Source of the DNA: Geoalkalibacter halelectricus
GTDB taxonomy: Bacteria; Desulfobacterota; Desulfuromonadia; Desulfuromonadales; Geoalkalibacteraceae
Length of the DNA: 64,000 bases
Reading direction: 5' to 3'
NCBI RefSeq assembly: GCF_025263685.1
Contig: NZ_CP092109.1
Coordinates: forward strand, 3,287,001 to 3,351,000
Every line of letters begins with the position of its first letter. Position 1 is the first letter of the stretch. The position numbers and the translations under genes are program-made. Below are positions 1-10,384 of the stretch, in pieces. Below the pieces are notes generated by a model. It did not search any database and was not told the origin of the DNA. It worked only from the letters and a program-made list of their open reading frames with translations.

Positions 1-249
1 TGCGGACGCGGTTTTCATGTTCAGTTCGATCCTCCAGCGGTTGCAAGCGTCTGCGATGGCTGTGGGGGCGCTTTGGTTCAACGCGACGACGATCGCGAAG
101 AGACAATCCGCAACCGTCTCAAGGTTTATGGCGAGCAGACCGCGCCGCTCATTGATTACTATCGGGGCAAGGGTGTGCTGAAAGAGGTTGACGGAATGGC
201 GGGTATCGCCGAAGTGCAGTCGAGTATTCTCGGGCTGGTGCGGACATAG
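1..249 (+). CDS. adk: Adenylate kinase, C-terminal part (partial at window start)
   Basis: Reading from base 1 gives 82 residues and a TAG stop. They fit the end of adenylate kinase, which interconverts ATP+AMP and 2 ADP in the cytosol. The Cys at the first visible codon and the pair at visible residues 18 and 21 are spaced like the zinc-binding LID of Gram-positive-type adenylate kinases; the first Cys of the site would lie outside the window. The following segment, with R-N-R-L-K-V-Y and then L-I-D-Y-Y-R-G-K-G, is typical of the region after the LID. map follows after 4 bases, as in many ribosomal-protein superclusters. The N-terminal P-loop is not visible. Confidence 0.9.
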   Translation, partial: CGRGFHVQFDPPAVASVCDGCGGALVQRDDDREETIRNRLKVYGEQTAPLIDYYRGKGVLKEVDGMAGIAEVQSSILGLVRT

Positions 250-253
250 TGGC

Positions 254-1000
254 GTGATTCCGCTGAAGTCCCCCCAGGATCTGGCCGGCATGCGGCGGTC
301 AGGTCAAGTCGTCGCCGAGGTTCTTGCTCTTCTAAAGGAAATGGTCAGGCCTGGTTTAACAACGCTTGAGCTTGATCGGGTTGCCGAAAGGGAATGTAAG
401 AAAAGGAAGGCGCGCCCCGCATTCAAGGGGTATGGCGGTTTTCCTTTTACTATTTGCGCTTCGCCCAACGATAAGGTTGTTCACGGCTTTCCAACGGCCG
501 ATCCCTTGGTTGAGGGGGATATTCTGAGTGTCGACTTTGGCGTTGAGCTCGATGGCTTTTACGGCGACGCAGCGATTACCGTTGCCGTGGGCAGCATCGA
601 TCCTCACCGCGTGCGGCTTTTGCAGGTGACGGAAAAATCCTTAGAACTCGCCATTGCCCAAGCGCGGGTCGGCGGTCGCCTGTCGGATATCTCGCATGCG
701 GTTCAGGATTTTGTGGAAGGGCAGGGCTTCAGCGTGGTGCGCGAGTTTGTCGGTCACGGCATTGGGCGCCAGCTCCATGAGTCGCCCCAGCTCCCCAATT
801 TCGGTCCCCCCGGACAGGGGCCGCGCATCAAGGCCGGCATGACGCTTGCCATCGAGCCGATGATCAATCTCGGCGGCCCAGGTGTAAAACTTCTGGCGGA
901 TGGGTGGACCGCGGTGACCGCGGATGGGCTACCTTCGGCTCATTTTGAGCACACGGTGGCGGTTACGGAGAATGGAGCCGAGATCCTTACCCGGCTCTAA
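254..1000 (+). CDS. map: Type I methionine aminopeptidase
   Basis: 248 residues. It removes the initiator Met from nascent cytosolic proteins using a dinuclear metal site. I start at the GTG just after the adk stop because the protein then begins V-I-P-L-K-S-P, matching the usual N-terminus; a longer in-frame reading to base 188 lies inside adk. Expected ligands are visible in V-D-F-G-V-E-L-D-G-F-Y-G-D-A (two Asp), G-H-G-I-G (His), A-I-E-P (Glu) and the late S-A-H-F-E-H-T segment. The usual partner infA is not between this gene and rpmJ: only 69 bases separate them. Confidence 0.97.
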   Translation: MIPLKSPQDLAGMRRSGQVVAEVLALLKEMVRPGLTTLELDRVAERECKKRKARPAFKGYGGFPFTICASPNDKVVHGFPTADPLVEGDILSVDFGVELDGFYGDAAITVAVGSIDPHRVRLLQVTEKSLELAIAQARVGGRLSDISHAVQDFVEGQGFSVVREFVGHGIGRQLHESPQLPNFGPPGQGPRIKAGMTLAIEPMINLGGPGVKLLADGWTAVTADGLPSAHFEHTVAVTENGAEILTRL

Positions 1001-1069
1001 CCTTTGGCTGCTTAGCTTGTGCGTAGCTGAGAATATGGTTAAAACTCTACTAAGTTAAGGACGAAGGAC

Positions 1070-1183
1070 ATGAAAGTTCGAGCTTCGGTGAAGCGCATGT
1101 GCGACAAGTGCAAGGTGATTCGGCGCCAAGGCATCATCCGTGTCATCTGCGAAAATCCTAAGCACAAACAGAGACAAGGTTAA
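1070..1183 (+). CDS. rpmJ: 50S ribosomal protein L36 (bL36)
   Basis: A 37-residue gene beginning [15 protein letters not shown]. It is a small zinc-ribbon protein of the large subunit; the C-x2-C pair plus a later Cys (I-C-E-N-P-K-H-K) are the zinc ligands of the canonical Zn-binding form. A purine-rich AAGGACGAAGG precedes the ATG. It sits at its usual place directly before rpsM, 20 bases away. Confidence 0.97.
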   Translation: MKVRASVKRMCDKCKVIRRQGIIRVICENPKHKQRQG

Positions 1184-1203
1184 CGGATCAGGAGGGTCGA
1201 ACA

Positions 1204-1572
1204 TTGGCACGTATTGCTGGAATAGATTTGCCCCGCAACAAGCGGATGGAGGTCGCTCTGACCTACATTTTCGGGATTGGCAGGACTCTTGCCAACGAAA
1301 TTCTTTCCAAGGCCGGAGTCAGTCCCGACACGCGCTCCGATGACCTTGCCGAGGCCGAAGTCGCTAAAATTCGCGAGATCATCGACCGGGAATACCGGGT
1401 CGAAGGCGATCTGCGCCGCGAGGTGACCATGAACATCAAGCGTCTCATGGATCTCGGTTGTTATCGTGGGCTGCGGCATCGCCGGGGACTGCCCGCGCGC
1501 GGCCAGCGAACCAAGACCAACGCCCGGACACGCAAGGGGCCCCGTAAGACGGTCGCCGGTAAGAAGAAATAA
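1204..1572 (+). CDS. rpsM: 30S ribosomal protein S13
   Basis: 122 residues, normal length. S13 sits in the small-subunit head and contacts the P-site tRNA and subunit bridges. The start [10 protein letters not shown] and the basic C-terminal tail with [10 protein letters not shown] are diagnostic. The start codon is TTG, six bases after an AGGAGG-like site. In E. coli the alpha operon is autoregulated by S4 acting near the S13 start, so a weak start here may matter, but no pseudoknot was tested. Confidence 0.98.
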   Translation: MARIAGIDLPRNKRMEVALTYIFGIGRTLANEILSKAGVSPDTRSDDLAEAEVAKIREIIDREYRVEGDLRREVTMNIKRLMDLGCYRGLRHRRGLPARGQRTKTNARTRKGPRKTVAGKKK

Positions 1573-1583
1573 TTGGAGGAACC

Positions 1584-1979
1584 ATGGCTAAGCCGGGTAA
1601 GAAAACCGTAAAGAAGAAGCAGGAAAAGAAGAATATCGCTAAAGGGGTCGCGCATATTCAGGCCACCTTTAACAATACCATCATCACCATCACCGATATG
1701 GCGGGCAACGTCGTCTCTTGGGCGACTGCTGGTGGGATGGGCTTCAAGGGGTCGCGGAAGAGTACGCCTTTCGCCGCGCAGATCGCTGCTGAAACCGCTG
1801 CGAAAAAGGCTCAGGAACACGGCATGCGCACGGTTGAAGTTTACGTGAAGGGTCCCGGCTCCGGTCGTGAATCCGCAGTGCGGGCTCTGCAGGCCGCCGG
1901 ATTCAGCGTTGCGCTGATCAAGGACGTGACGCCGATTCCCCATAACGGGTGCCGTCCCCCCAAACGTAGAAGAGTTTAA
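1584..1979 (+). CDS. rpsK: 30S ribosomal protein S11
   Basis: 131 residues, ATG start with GGAGG upstream, 11 bases after rpsM. S11 lies on the platform of the 30S subunit and lines the mRNA exit channel. The core [12 protein letters not shown] and the end [14 protein letters not shown] are the family signature. Cotranscribed with rpsM and rpsD. Confidence 0.98.
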   Translation: MAKPGKKTVKKKQEKKNIAKGVAHIQATFNNTIITITDMAGNVVSWATAGGMGFKGSRKSTPFAAQIAAETAAKKAQEHGMRTVEVYVKGPGSGRESAVRALQAAGFSVALIKDVTPIPHNGCRPPKRRRV

Positions 1980-1999
1980 TCTCAGAAGGAGGAAGAACC

Positions 2000-2629
2000 T
2001 TGGCCAGATATACCGGTGCCGTCTGCCGCTTTTGCCGTAGAGAAGCGACCAAGCTGTTCCTTAAAGGGGACAGGTGCCATACCGATAAGTGCGCTGTGGA
2101 GCGACGCAATTATGCGCCCGGCCAGCACGGGCAGGGACGTGTGAAAGTGTCCAACTACGGGGTGCAGCTGCGGGAGAAACAAAAACTTAAGCGAACCTAT
2201 GGCCTGCTCGAGGGCCAGTTTCGCTCTCTTTTTGAAAAGGCCGATCGTATGCGCGGCGTTACCGGGGAAAACCTCTTGGTTCTTCTCGAGCGGCGCCTCG
2301 ACAGCATTGTGTATCGCCTGGGGTTCGCTACGTCTCGGAACGAAGCCCGCCAATTGGTGCGCCACAATCATTTCATGGTCAACGGCCGTAAGGTGAACAT
2401 TCCCTCCTACCTGGTGCGTCCTGGCGATGTTGTTGAGTTGCGGGACAAGAGCAAGCAGGTGGCGCGCATCAATGAAGCCCTTGACGGGGTCATGCGCCGG
2501 GGCGTCCCCTCTTGGCTCGAACTGGATCGCGCTGCCTGCAAGGGCAGTTTGAAGACATTGCCGGTTCGTGAAGAGCTTACCACTCCTGAATTCCAGGAGA
2601 AACTGGTTGTCGAGCTCTATTCCAAGTAG
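2000..2629 (+). CDS. rpsD: 30S ribosomal protein S4
   Basis: 209 residues, full length. S4 nucleates 30S assembly by binding the 5' domain of 16S rRNA and represses the alpha operon in E. coli. The N-terminal part carries a C-R-F-C-R-R and a later C-H-T-D-K-C-A, four Cys spaced like the zinc-binding S4 variant. The S4 RNA-binding domain covers about residues 98-160 ([11 protein letters not shown]). Like rpsM it starts at TTG, preceded by AGAAGGAGGAA. It ends 47 bases before rpoA. Confidence 0.98.
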   Translation: MARYTGAVCRFCRREATKLFLKGDRCHTDKCAVERRNYAPGQHGQGRVKVSNYGVQLREKQKLKRTYGLLEGQFRSLFEKADRMRGVTGENLLVLLERRLDSIVYRLGFATSRNEARQLVRHNHFMVNGRKVNIPSYLVRPGDVVELRDKSKQVARINEALDGVMRRGVPSWLELDRAACKGSLKTLPVREELTTPEFQEKLVVELYSK

Positions 2630-2676
2630 TGGCCGCGGAAGTTTCCGGTCATAACCGTGCAAGGGAGGATTGGCGA

Positions 2677-3693
2677 ATGTATAAAAACTGGAGAGACCTG
2701 ATCAGGCCCAAGCGTCTTCAGGTCGAATCGGACAGCCTCAGCGACACCTTTGGTAAATTCACTGCTGAGCCGTTCGAGCGTGGATTTGGAACAACCCTCG
2801 GTAACTCGCTGCGGCGTGTATTGCTCTCTTCGTTGCAAGGAGCGGCAATCGCCTCAGTGCGTATCAAGGGGGTTCTGCACGAGTTCTCCTCCGCGCCTGG
2901 AGTGACGGAAGATGTCGCTGAGATCATCCTGAATCTCAAAGGGGTGCGTTTGCGGTTGCATGGCAACGAGACGCGCAACATCCGGATAGTTAAAAAAGGT
3001 GCGGGGGTGATCACCGCTGGTGACATTATCACCGATTCCAATGTCGAGATCATGAACCCTGAGCACTACATCGCCACCTGCGGCGATGACGCGGATCTCG
3101 AGATTGATATGGTGGTCAAGATGGGCAAGGGGTATGTGCCCGCCGAACGCAACCGGGATGAAAAGGCGCCGGTCGGCACCATTCCCATTGACTCGATTTT
3201 CACCCCCATTAAAAAGGTCAATTTTACTGTCAGCAACGCCCGTGTCGGACAAATCACCGACTACGATAAGCTTGTTCTTGAGGTGCATACCGACGGAAGC
3301 GTTCGTCCTGATGACGCTGTGGCCTTTGCCGCCAAGATTCTCAAGGAGCAGTTGCAACTCTTCATCAATTTCGAGGAGGGTCACGAACCCCTTGAAGAGC
3401 AGGTTGAAGAAGAGAGTAAGAAGATCAACGAAAACCTTTACCGTAGCGTGGATGAACTCGAGCTTTCCGTCCGTGCCGCGAATTGTCTGAAAAACGCCAA
3501 CATCGAGCTTATTGGCGACCTGGTTCAGCGCAGTGAGGCCGAAATGCTCAAAACGCAAAACTTCGGCCGCAAATCCCTCAATGAGATCAAGGACATCCTC
3601 GCTGAAATGGGGCTGTCTCTTGGAATTAAGCTCGACAATTTCCCCGATCCCGAATATCTGCGCATGATCCAGAAGGGTGACGAGGAAGACTGA
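2677..3693 (+). CDS. rpoA: RNA polymerase alpha subunit
   Basis: 338 residues. The N-terminal domain (about 1-235) dimerises and nucleates core RNA polymerase; the C-terminal domain (about 260-330, ending near [11 protein letters not shown]) binds UP elements and activators. ATG at 2677 was chosen because it follows AGGGAGG and gives [12 protein letters not shown], the expected start; the frame stays open further upstream without family similarity. Its place between rpsD and rplQ is canonical. Confidence 0.98.
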   Translation: MYKNWRDLIRPKRLQVESDSLSDTFGKFTAEPFERGFGTTLGNSLRRVLLSSLQGAAIASVRIKGVLHEFSSAPGVTEDVAEIILNLKGVRLRLHGNETRNIRIVKKGAGVITAGDIITDSNVEIMNPEHYIATCGDDADLEIDMVVKMGKGYVPAERNRDEKAPVGTIPIDSIFTPIKKVNFTVSNARVGQITDYDKLVLEVHTDGSVRPDDAVAFAAKILKEQLQLFINFEEGHEPLEEQVEEESKKINENLYRSVDELELSVRAANCLKNANIELIGDLVQRSEAEMLKTQNFGRKSLNEIKDILAEMGLSLGIKLDNFPDPEYLRMIQKGDEED

Positions 3694-3728
3694 TTGAACC
3701 GCAACTAAGAAAGTGAGGATTTTGGGAA

Positions 3729-4262
3729 ATGCGTCACAATAAAGCAGGAAGAACGCTGGGTCGGAATTCCAGCCATCGCCGGGCGATGCTGCGCAACATG
3801 GTGACCTCCTTGCTCGATCACGACCGGATCACCACGACGGATGCTCGCGCCAAGGAATTGCGCAAACTGGCGGACAAAATGATCACCCTCGGCAAGCGGG
3901 GTGATCTGCATGCTCGGCGTCAGGCCCTGCAGGTTATTCAGGACAGAAAGGTTGTCGCCAAGCTCTTCGACCGCATCGGGCCACGTTATCAGGATCGTCC
4001 CGGCGGCTATACGCGCATCATTAAGCTTGGAACCCGTGCCGGGGATAATGCCTCGCTCTCGATTATTGAGTTGGTCGAAGAAGAATTCACCCCTCGGCCG
4101 CGCAAGGTTGCTGCGGTTGAATCGGTTGCCAGTGCACCCGCTGCCGCAACCGCCGCCCCCGAAGTTGCTGCAGAGGCGGACCCTGAGGTGGTCGAGGAGC
4201 CTGCTAGCGAAGTTTCGGGCGAAGACAGCGCTGCACCGGAAGAACCTAAGAAAGACGCGTGA
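3729..4262 (+). CDS. rplQ: 50S ribosomal protein L17 with long acidic Ala/Glu/Pro tail
   Basis: 177 residues. Residues 1 to about 118 are the L17 core ([13 protein letters not shown], then [11 protein letters not shown]), a large-subunit protein near the exit tunnel. Typical bacterial L17 ends at about 115-130 residues; here a low-complexity tail of about 58 residues rich in Ala, Glu, Pro and Ser follows and ends E-E-P-K-K-D-A. The tail is probably disordered; its function is unknown. Last gene of the ribosomal operon, followed by a strong terminator. Confidence 0.97.
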   Translation: MRHNKAGRTLGRNSSHRRAMLRNMVTSLLDHDRITTTDARAKELRKLADKMITLGKRGDLHARRQALQVIQDRKVVAKLFDRIGPRYQDRPGGYTRIIKLGTRAGDNASLSIIELVEEEFTPRPRKVAAVESVASAPAAATAAPEVAAEADPEVVEEPASEVSGEDSAAPEEPKKDA

Positions 4263-4277
4263 TCGTTTAACTTTTAA

Positions 4278-4325
4278 CGCAACGCAAAAAGGCAAGGGAT
4301 GTGTCCCTTGCCTTTTTGCGTTGCG
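4278..4325 (+). terminator. Strong hairpin terminator after rplQ
   Basis: A perfect 22-bp inverted repeat (4278-4299 with 4304-4325) with a 4-base loop TGTG. The stem contains A5 on the left arm and T5 on the right, so it could act on either strand. It separates the ribosomal operon from the trp operon. Confidence 0.9.
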
Positions 4326-4356
4326 GGGGACGGGCGTGAGTGGAGCGTCGCGAGGC

Positions 4357-4386
4357 TTGACGAGGCCGGGATGAGCGTGCTAGCCT
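4357..4386 (+). promoter_or_regulatory. Candidate sigma-70 promoter for the trp operon
   Basis: TTGACG at 4357 and TAGCCT at 4381, 18 bases apart, lie between the rplQ terminator and trpE. The -35 is good and the -10 is weak. The leader before trpE would be only about 20 bases, too short for a peptide attenuator, and I see no Trp-rich leader peptide. Confidence 0.35.
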
Positions 4387-4410
4387 TGTCCGATTTTTTT
4401 AGGAGCACGC

Positions 4411-5892
4411 ATGTACCACCCCAGTCTCGAAGAATTCCGAGCTCTTACCCGCCAGGGCAACCTGATTCCCATCTATCGCGAAATTTTTGCCGACATGGAA
4501 ACGCCTGTGTCGGCTTTTCGCAAAATTGATGACGGTGATCATGCCTTTTTGCTTGAAAGCGTCGAAGGTGGCGAGAAATGGGCCCGTTACTCCTTTCTCG
4601 GCAGCGGAGGGGGGAGTCTGTTTCGTTCCCGCGACAATCACTTTGAAATCCTTGAGAACGGGTGCGTGGTCGAGGCAGGTCACTGTGATGACCCCCTGGC
4701 GCGAATGCGCCGCTGGTTGGCGCCTTTTCGCCCGGTGGAATTGCCGGGTTTGCCGCCTTTTTGCGGGGGCGCGGTCGGGTTTCTCGGCTACGACATGGTG
4801 CGCTTCATCGAGGATCTGCCCAGTCTGCGTTCCCGGCAAATCGGCGCTTTCGACAGCTGCTTTATGCTGACCAACGAATTGCTGATCTTTGACAATATGA
4901 GTCACAAGATCAAGGTCTTGGCCAATGTGAATGTGCATCCTGGCGATGATGTTGAAGCCGTTTATCGCGAGGGATGCGCGCGGATTGAAGCACAGATCGC
5001 CCGCCTGCGCACCCCCTTTGCGCCATCTTACCCCAGTGCGGAGGAGCGCCCGGCACTCGTATTCACCTCCAATTTCACCCGCGAGCAGTTTCTGGCCGCG
5101 GTCGAACGCTGCAAGGAATACGTGCGCGCCGGCGACATCATTCAGGTTGTGCTGTCGCAGAGATTCACCGGTGTCCTCGATGTTGACCCTTTTGATATCT
5201 ATCGGGCACTGCGTACCATTAATCCATCCCCCTATATGTTTTATCTGCGCTTTGGCGAAACCCTGGTGGTGGGTGCCTCCCCGGAGGTGTTGGTACGCAA
5301 GGAGGGGGAGTCGGCTGAAGTGCGGCCCATCGCCGGTACCCGGCATCGCGGCCGCAACCCCGAAGAAGATCGCTGTCTGGGTGAGGAGTTGCTTGCCGAT
5401 CCTAAGGAACGCGCCGAGCACATCATGCTCGTCGATCTGGCACGCAACGACCTGGGACGCGTGTGCCGCACCGGCAGTGTCGAGGTCAGCGAACTGATGC
5501 AGATCGAGCGCTATTCCCACGTCATGCACATTGTCTCCAATGTGCGTGGGCGCCTGGAGGCCGGCTGCGATGCTTTCGACGTTTTTCGTGCTGCTTTTCC
5601 CGCCGGCACCCTGAGCGGTGCGCCAAAAATACGCGCCATGCAGATCATCGAGGAGATGGAACCCTGTCGGCGCGAAATATATGGCGGCGCGGTCGGCTAC
5701 TTTTCCTTTTCCGGGAATATGGATATGGCTATTGCCATTCGCACCCTGGTGGTTCAGGACGGCATGCTTCATTTGCAGGCCGGCGCGGGGATTGTCGCCG
5801 ACTCCTGCCCGGAAGCCGAGTATCAGGAAACCGTCAACAAGGCGCAAGGGGTGATCAAGAGTATTGAAACCGCGCGGCAGGGGCTGGACTGA
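4411..5892 (+). CDS. trpE: Anthranilate synthase component I
   Basis: 493 residues. It makes anthranilate from chorismate with ammonia supplied by TrpG. The C-terminal chorismate-binding domain shows the family signatures I-A-G-T-R-x-R-G (about residue 308), the [12 protein letters not shown] segment and [10 protein letters not shown]. The N-terminal region has [16 protein letters not shown], the motif tied to Trp feedback binding in TrpE. Preceded by TAGGAG. First gene of the operon; trpG starts 2 bases after its stop. Confidence 0.96.
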   Translation: MYHPSLEEFRALTRQGNLIPIYREIFADMETPVSAFRKIDDGDHAFLLESVEGGEKWARYSFLGSGGGSLFRSRDNHFEILENGCVVEAGHCDDPLARMRRWLAPFRPVELPGLPPFCGGAVGFLGYDMVRFIEDLPSLRSRQIGAFDSCFMLTNELLIFDNMSHKIKVLANVNVHPGDDVEAVYREGCARIEAQIARLRTPFAPSYPSAEERPALVFTSNFTREQFLAAVERCKEYVRAGDIIQVVLSQRFTGVLDVDPFDIYRALRTINPSPYMFYLRFGETLVVGASPEVLVRKEGESAEVRPIAGTRHRGRNPEEDRCLGEELLADPKERAEHIMLVDLARNDLGRVCRTGSVEVSELMQIERYSHVMHIVSNVRGRLEAGCDAFDVFRAAFPAGTLSGAPKIRAMQIIEEMEPCRREIYGGAVGYFSFSGNMDMAIAIRTLVVQDGMLHLQAGAGIVADSCPEAEYQETVNKAQGVIKSIETARQGLD

Positions 5893-5894
5893 AT

Positions 5895-6461
<567 letters not shown>

Positions 6462-6471
6462 GAGGCCGCGC

Positions 6472-7545
6472 ATGATCAAGGATGCCATTGCCCAGGTAGT
6501 GGACGGTCGGAATCTGAGCGAAGTCGAGATGGTGGAGGTCATGGGCGAGATCATGGGTGGCGAGGCCACACCGGCACAGATCGCCGCCTTCATCACCGCG
6601 CTGCGCATGAAGGGCGAGACCGTTGCTGAAATCACCGGCGCCGCGCGGGTGATGCGTGCTCACGCCACCCCGATTCGCGTCGGCCGGGTCGTCGATCTGG
6701 ATCGCGACGACATCAATCTGGACCGTGAGAGCATTCTCGATACCTGCGGTACGGGGGGCAGCGGGACCAAGACCTTCAATGTTTCAACCACCGTGGCGTT
6801 GGTCGTGGCCGCCTGCGGCGTCAAGGTCGCAAAGCACGGTAATCGCAGCGTTTCCTCGGCCTGCGGCAGCGCCGATGTACTTGAGGCGCTGGGAGTGAAC
6901 CTCGATGTGGCACCGAGTGTCGTGGAAAAATGTGTCAACGAAGTCGGCGTGGGCTTTCTCTTCGCTCCGGCCTTGCATGGCGCCATGAAGCATGCCATCG
7001 GCCCGCGGCGTGAGATCGGCATTCGCACGATTTTCAACATCCTTGGCCCCTTAACCAACCCGGCCGGCGCCAATCGCCAGGTGCTTGGTGTTTACCGGCG
7101 TGATCTGGTGGCGCCCCTTGCGCGGGTGCTGGCCAATCTTGGCTGCCAACGCGGATTTGTCGTCCATGGCGAGGATGGCATGGATGAGGCGACTCTGACC
7201 GGCAAAACCTATGTCGCTGAAATCGACGGCGAAACCATCCGCGAATATTCCCTGGCGCCGGAGGATTTCGGACTGCAGCGTTGCGTTCTGGCGGACCTGC
7301 AGGGTGGCGATGCGGTAGTCAATGCCCGGATTGTGCAAGGCGTTCTTGCCGGAGAACCCGGCCCGCGGCGTGATCTGGTGCTGCTTAATGCCGCCTTGGC
7401 TCTGGTGGCCGCCGATGCCGCCGCTGGAATGCCCCAGGCCCTGGATCTGGCACGCCACGCCATTGATAGCGGAGCGGCGCTGGCCTGTCTGGACAACCTG
7501 GTGCGTTTGACCAACGAAGGACATGCCGAAGGGGAAGGGTCGTGA
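6472..7545 (+). CDS. trpD: Anthranilate phosphoribosyltransferase
   Basis: 357 residues. It transfers the phosphoribosyl group of PRPP to anthranilate. The diphosphate-binding loop [15 protein letters not shown] and the following K-H-G-N-R-S-V-S-S are conserved, as is [10 protein letters not shown]. The last codons overlap the GTG start of trpC by four bases, indicating translational coupling. Confidence 0.96.
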   Translation: MIKDAIAQVVDGRNLSEVEMVEVMGEIMGGEATPAQIAAFITALRMKGETVAEITGAARVMRAHATPIRVGRVVDLDRDDINLDRESILDTCGTGGSGTKTFNVSTTVALVVAACGVKVAKHGNRSVSSACGSADVLEALGVNLDVAPSVVEKCVNEVGVGFLFAPALHGAMKHAIGPRREIGIRTIFNILGPLTNPAGANRQVLGVYRRDLVAPLARVLANLGCQRGFVVHGEDGMDEATLTGKTYVAEIDGETIREYSLAPEDFGLQRCVLADLQGGDAVVNARIVQGVLAGEPGPRRDLVLLNAALALVAADAAAGMPQALDLARHAIDSGAALACLDNLVRLTNEGHAEGEGS

Positions 7546-8321
7546 TTCTTGAGCGTATCCTTGCGCGCAAGCAGGAGGAAGTCGCCGCGGCGCGCGCGCG
7601 CGTTTCCCTGGATGAATTGCGCGCACGTGGTTCCGATCTGGAACCTTGCCGGCCCTTTGGCGCGCGTCTGCGTCAGCGCGCCGCCGGGGGAACGGCAGTC
7701 ATTGCGGAGGTCAAAAAGGGTTCACCCTCCAAGGGGATCATCCGCGCGGATTTCGACCCGATCGCCATCGCTTGCGCCTATGAACGGGGCGGGGCCGCCT
7801 GCCTGTCGGTGTTGACCGATGAGGATTTTTTCCATGGGCGCCTCGACTATCTGGCCCAAGTCCGTAAGGTTGTCGCCTTGCCGTTGCTGCGCAAGGATTT
7901 CGTCGTTGATGCCTATCAGATTCACGAGGCACGGGTGGCCGGCGCCGATGCGGTGCTGCTGATTGCCGCTGCTCTGGACGATGGCCGCCTGGAAGACTTC
8001 TCATGCCTCGCCGCGGAAATTGGGCTGGAGGTTCTGCTCGAAGTGCATGACGAAGAGGAACTGGCGCGCGCCCTGGCGACACCGGCGGCGCTGATCGGCG
8101 TCAACAACCGTAATTTGTCCTCCTTTGTGACCGACCTGGGGATTTCCGAGCGGCTGATGCCGCTGATACCATCGACGCGCTTGCGCGTGGCTGAAAGTGG
8201 CATCCATGACCGTGCCGACCTGCAAAGGCTCAAGGATGCCGGCGCCGATGCCTTTCTCATCGGTGAGAGTCTCATGCGCGAGGCCGACATCGAAGCCAAG
8301 CTCAGAAGCCTGATCGATTGA
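7542..8321 (+). CDS. trpC: Indole-3-glycerol phosphate synthase
   Basis: 259 residues, a TIM barrel closing the indole ring of CdRP. Starts at GTG overlapping the trpD stop (GTGA). Visible conserved pieces are [13 protein letters not shown] (catalytic Lys and phosphate contact), [14 protein letters not shown] and V-A-E-S-G-I. It is a stand-alone enzyme, not fused to TrpF, which is encoded two genes downstream. Confidence 0.96.
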   Translation: MILERILARKQEEVAAARARVSLDELRARGSDLEPCRPFGARLRQRAAGGTAVIAEVKKGSPSKGIIRADFDPIAIACAYERGGAACLSVLTDEDFFHGRLDYLAQVRKVVALPLLRKDFVVDAYQIHEARVAGADAVLLIAAALDDGRLEDFSCLAAEIGLEVLLEVHDEEELARALATPAALIGVNNRNLSSFVTDLGISERLMPLIPSTRLRVAESGIHDRADLQRLKDAGADAFLIGESLMREADIEAKLRSLID

Positions 8322-8341
8322 ATATTTCAGGAGAGAAAAAC

Positions 8342-9697
8342 GTGCAGACCAAAATTCTTCTCAACGATAGTCAGATTCCCAAGCGCTGGTACAACGTGAT
8401 TCCCGATATGCCCGGGCAGATGGCGCCGGTCATCCACCCCCAAACCGGAAAACCGGCGGCGCCGGAAGATCTTGCCCCGATTTTTCCCATGGAGTTGATC
8501 GAGCAGGAGGTCAGCCGCGAGCGCTGGATCGATATCCCCGAGGAGGTGCTCAAGGCCTACCAACTCTGGCGCCCCTCGCCCCTGTATCGTGCTCACCGCC
8601 TGGAAGCGGCGCTGCAAACTCCCGCCAAAATCTATTATAAATACGAGGGCGTATCCCCTGCCGGCTCGCACAAGCCCAACACCGCCATTCCCCAGGCCTG
8701 GTACAACAAGCAGGCTGGCATCCGGCGCCTGGCCACCGAAACCGGCGCCGGGCAGTGGGGCAGTTCCATGGCCCTGGCGGCGGGTTTTTTCGGCCTGGAC
8801 GTCACGGTTTACATGGTGCGGGTCAGCTGCGAGCAAAAGCCCTATCGCAAAAGTCTGATGGAGGTGTGGGGCGCCAAGGTGATTCCCTCGCCCAGTCCGC
8901 AGACGGTCGTCGGGCGCAAGATTCTCGAACAAACCCCCGATACGCCCGGGTCCCTGGGCATCGCCATCAGCGAAGCGGTGGAAGATGCCGCCAGCCATTC
9001 GGATACCAACTATGCCCTGGGCAGCGTCCTCAATCATGTCTGCCTGCACCAAAGCGTGATCGGGCTCGAAGCCATGGAGCAGCTGCGGCTGGTCGGTGAT
9101 TATCCCGATGTGGTCCTGGGGGCCTGCGGCGGCGGCAGCAACTTTGCCGGCATCGCCTTTCCTTTCGTGCGAGACAAGGTCAACGGCAAGCAAGTGCGCC
9201 TGGTCGGGGTGGAGCCGGCCTCCTGCCCGACCCTGACCAAGGGGGTCTATGCCTTTGACTACGGCGATACCGCCAAGCTCACGCCCATCACCAAGATGTA
9301 CACCCTGGGACATGATTTCGTGCCGCCCGGAATCCACGCCGGCGGGTTGCGCTACCACGGGCAGAGCGCCCTGGTCAGCCAACTCTATCACGAAGGGGTC
9401 ATCGAGGCGCTGGCCTACCCGCAGAACACTTGCTTCGAGGCGGCCCTGCTGTTCGCCCGCAGTGAAGGCATCGTGCCGGCTCCTGAGTCCTCCCATGCAA
9501 TTCGCGGTGCGGTGGATGAGGCCATCAAGTCTCGTGAGGAAGGTCGCGAGCGCACCATTTTGTTTTGCCTCTCGGGACATGGCCATTTCGACATGTCCGC
9601 CTATGATGCCTATCTCGCCGGGCAGCTTGAGGACTACGAGTACCCCGAGGAAAACATCCGCGCCTCCCTGGCCAATCTGCCGCGGGTTGAGCTCTAG
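8342..9697 (+). CDS. trpB2: TrpB2-type tryptophan synthase beta-like PLP enzyme
   Basis: 451 residues, clearly longer than ordinary TrpB (about 395). The N-terminus with W-Y-N-V-I-P-D-M-P and the [10 protein letters not shown] motif mark the TrpB2 group, known mainly from archaea and from some bacteria that also carry TrpB1. The PLP Lys is in P-A-G-S-H-K-P-N-T and the phosphate-binding loop is G-G-G-S-N-F. TrpB2 proteins convert indole (or O-phosphoserine in some archaea) plus Ser to Trp without the usual TrpA contact surface. The GTG at 8342 follows AGGAGAG. Role beside TrpB1 is inferred: salvage of free indole. Confidence 0.92.
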   Translation: MQTKILLNDSQIPKRWYNVIPDMPGQMAPVIHPQTGKPAAPEDLAPIFPMELIEQEVSRERWIDIPEEVLKAYQLWRPSPLYRAHRLEAALQTPAKIYYKYEGVSPAGSHKPNTAIPQAWYNKQAGIRRLATETGAGQWGSSMALAAGFFGLDVTVYMVRVSCEQKPYRKSLMEVWGAKVIPSPSPQTVVGRKILEQTPDTPGSLGIAISEAVEDAASHSDTNYALGSVLNHVCLHQSVIGLEAMEQLRLVGDYPDVVLGACGGGSNFAGIAFPFVRDKVNGKQVRLVGVEPASCPTLTKGVYAFDYGDTAKLTPITKMYTLGHDFVPPGIHAGGLRYHGQSALVSQLYHEGVIEALAYPQNTCFEAALLFARSEGIVPAPESSHAIRGAVDEAIKSREEGRERTILFCLSGHGHFDMSAYDAYLAGQLEDYEYPEENIRASLANLPRVEL

Positions 9698-9711
9698 GGA
9701 CGGCTGTTGGG

Positions 9712-10329
9712 ATGGCGGGGGTGCGGGTCAAGATTTGCGGCATCACCAACCGGGATGACGCGCTGCATGCCGTCGCCTGCGGCGCGGATGCCCTGGGCTT
9801 TGTGTTTTACTCGGAAAGCCCGCGTTGCGTGACGCCCGAGCAGGTTCGTCCCATCGTGGTCGCGCTGCCGCCATTCGTCAGCGCCACCGGTCTGTTCGTC
9901 AATGCATCCCAGAAAAGCATTATCCAGATTGCTGAATTTTGCCGCCTGGATGTGCTACAGTTGCATGGCGACGAGACGCCCGCGGATTGCCGCTTCGAGG
10001 GGCGCCGGGTGATCAAGGCGCTGCGTGTGCGTGATGCGGATAGCTTGAACCAGGCAGCGGCTTATCCCGTGGCGGCGCTGCTTCTGGATGCCTGGGTGCC
10101 TGGGCACTACGGCGGAACCGGCGAATGTTTCAATTGGGCGCTTGCCGCAGAGCAGGCGCGCAGCCGTCCCATCATTCTGGCCGGGGGCCTGAACCCTGAG
10201 AACGTAGCCGCCGCCGTGGAGACGGTGCGGCCCTTCGCCGTGGATGTGTCAAGCGGGGTAGAGTCGGCGCCAGGACGCAAGGACCCGCGGCGTGTCGCCG
10301 ATTTCATTCGCAACGCCAAAAGTGTTTAA
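9712..10329 (+). CDS. trpF: Phosphoribosylanthranilate isomerase
   Basis: 205 residues, TIM barrel catalysing the Amadori rearrangement of PRA to CdRP. The start R-V-K-I-C-G-I-T-N carries the catalytic Cys; the catalytic Asp lies in [15 protein letters not shown]; the end [10 protein letters not shown] is the phosphate-binding element. I keep ATG 9712, though GTG 9721 is an equally plausible start. It lies between the two trpB genes. Confidence 0.96.
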   Translation: MAGVRVKICGITNRDDALHAVACGADALGFVFYSESPRCVTPEQVRPIVVALPPFVSATGLFVNASQKSIIQIAEFCRLDVLQLHGDETPADCRFEGRRVIKALRVRDADSLNQAAAYPVAALLLDAWVPGHYGGTGECFNWALAAEQARSRPIILAGGLNPENVAAAVETVRPFAVDVSSGVESAPGRKDPRRVADFIRNAKSV

Positions 10330-10384
10330 GGCGATCGACCAGAGCGCCACCAAGTTCGCGCGCCGCGTCGACAAAGGATCTTGT

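Noticed and set aside
4326-4410. Trp attenuator or T-box before trpE
   Set aside because: No leader peptide with Trp codons, no T-box sequence and no second terminator in the 85-base gap.
4399-5847. 482-residue minus-strand frame over trpE, and similar frames at 20168-21889, 22447-23724, 52862-54430 and 55638-57188
   Set aside because: All are antisense shadows of well-supported genes and show no domain or translation signals.
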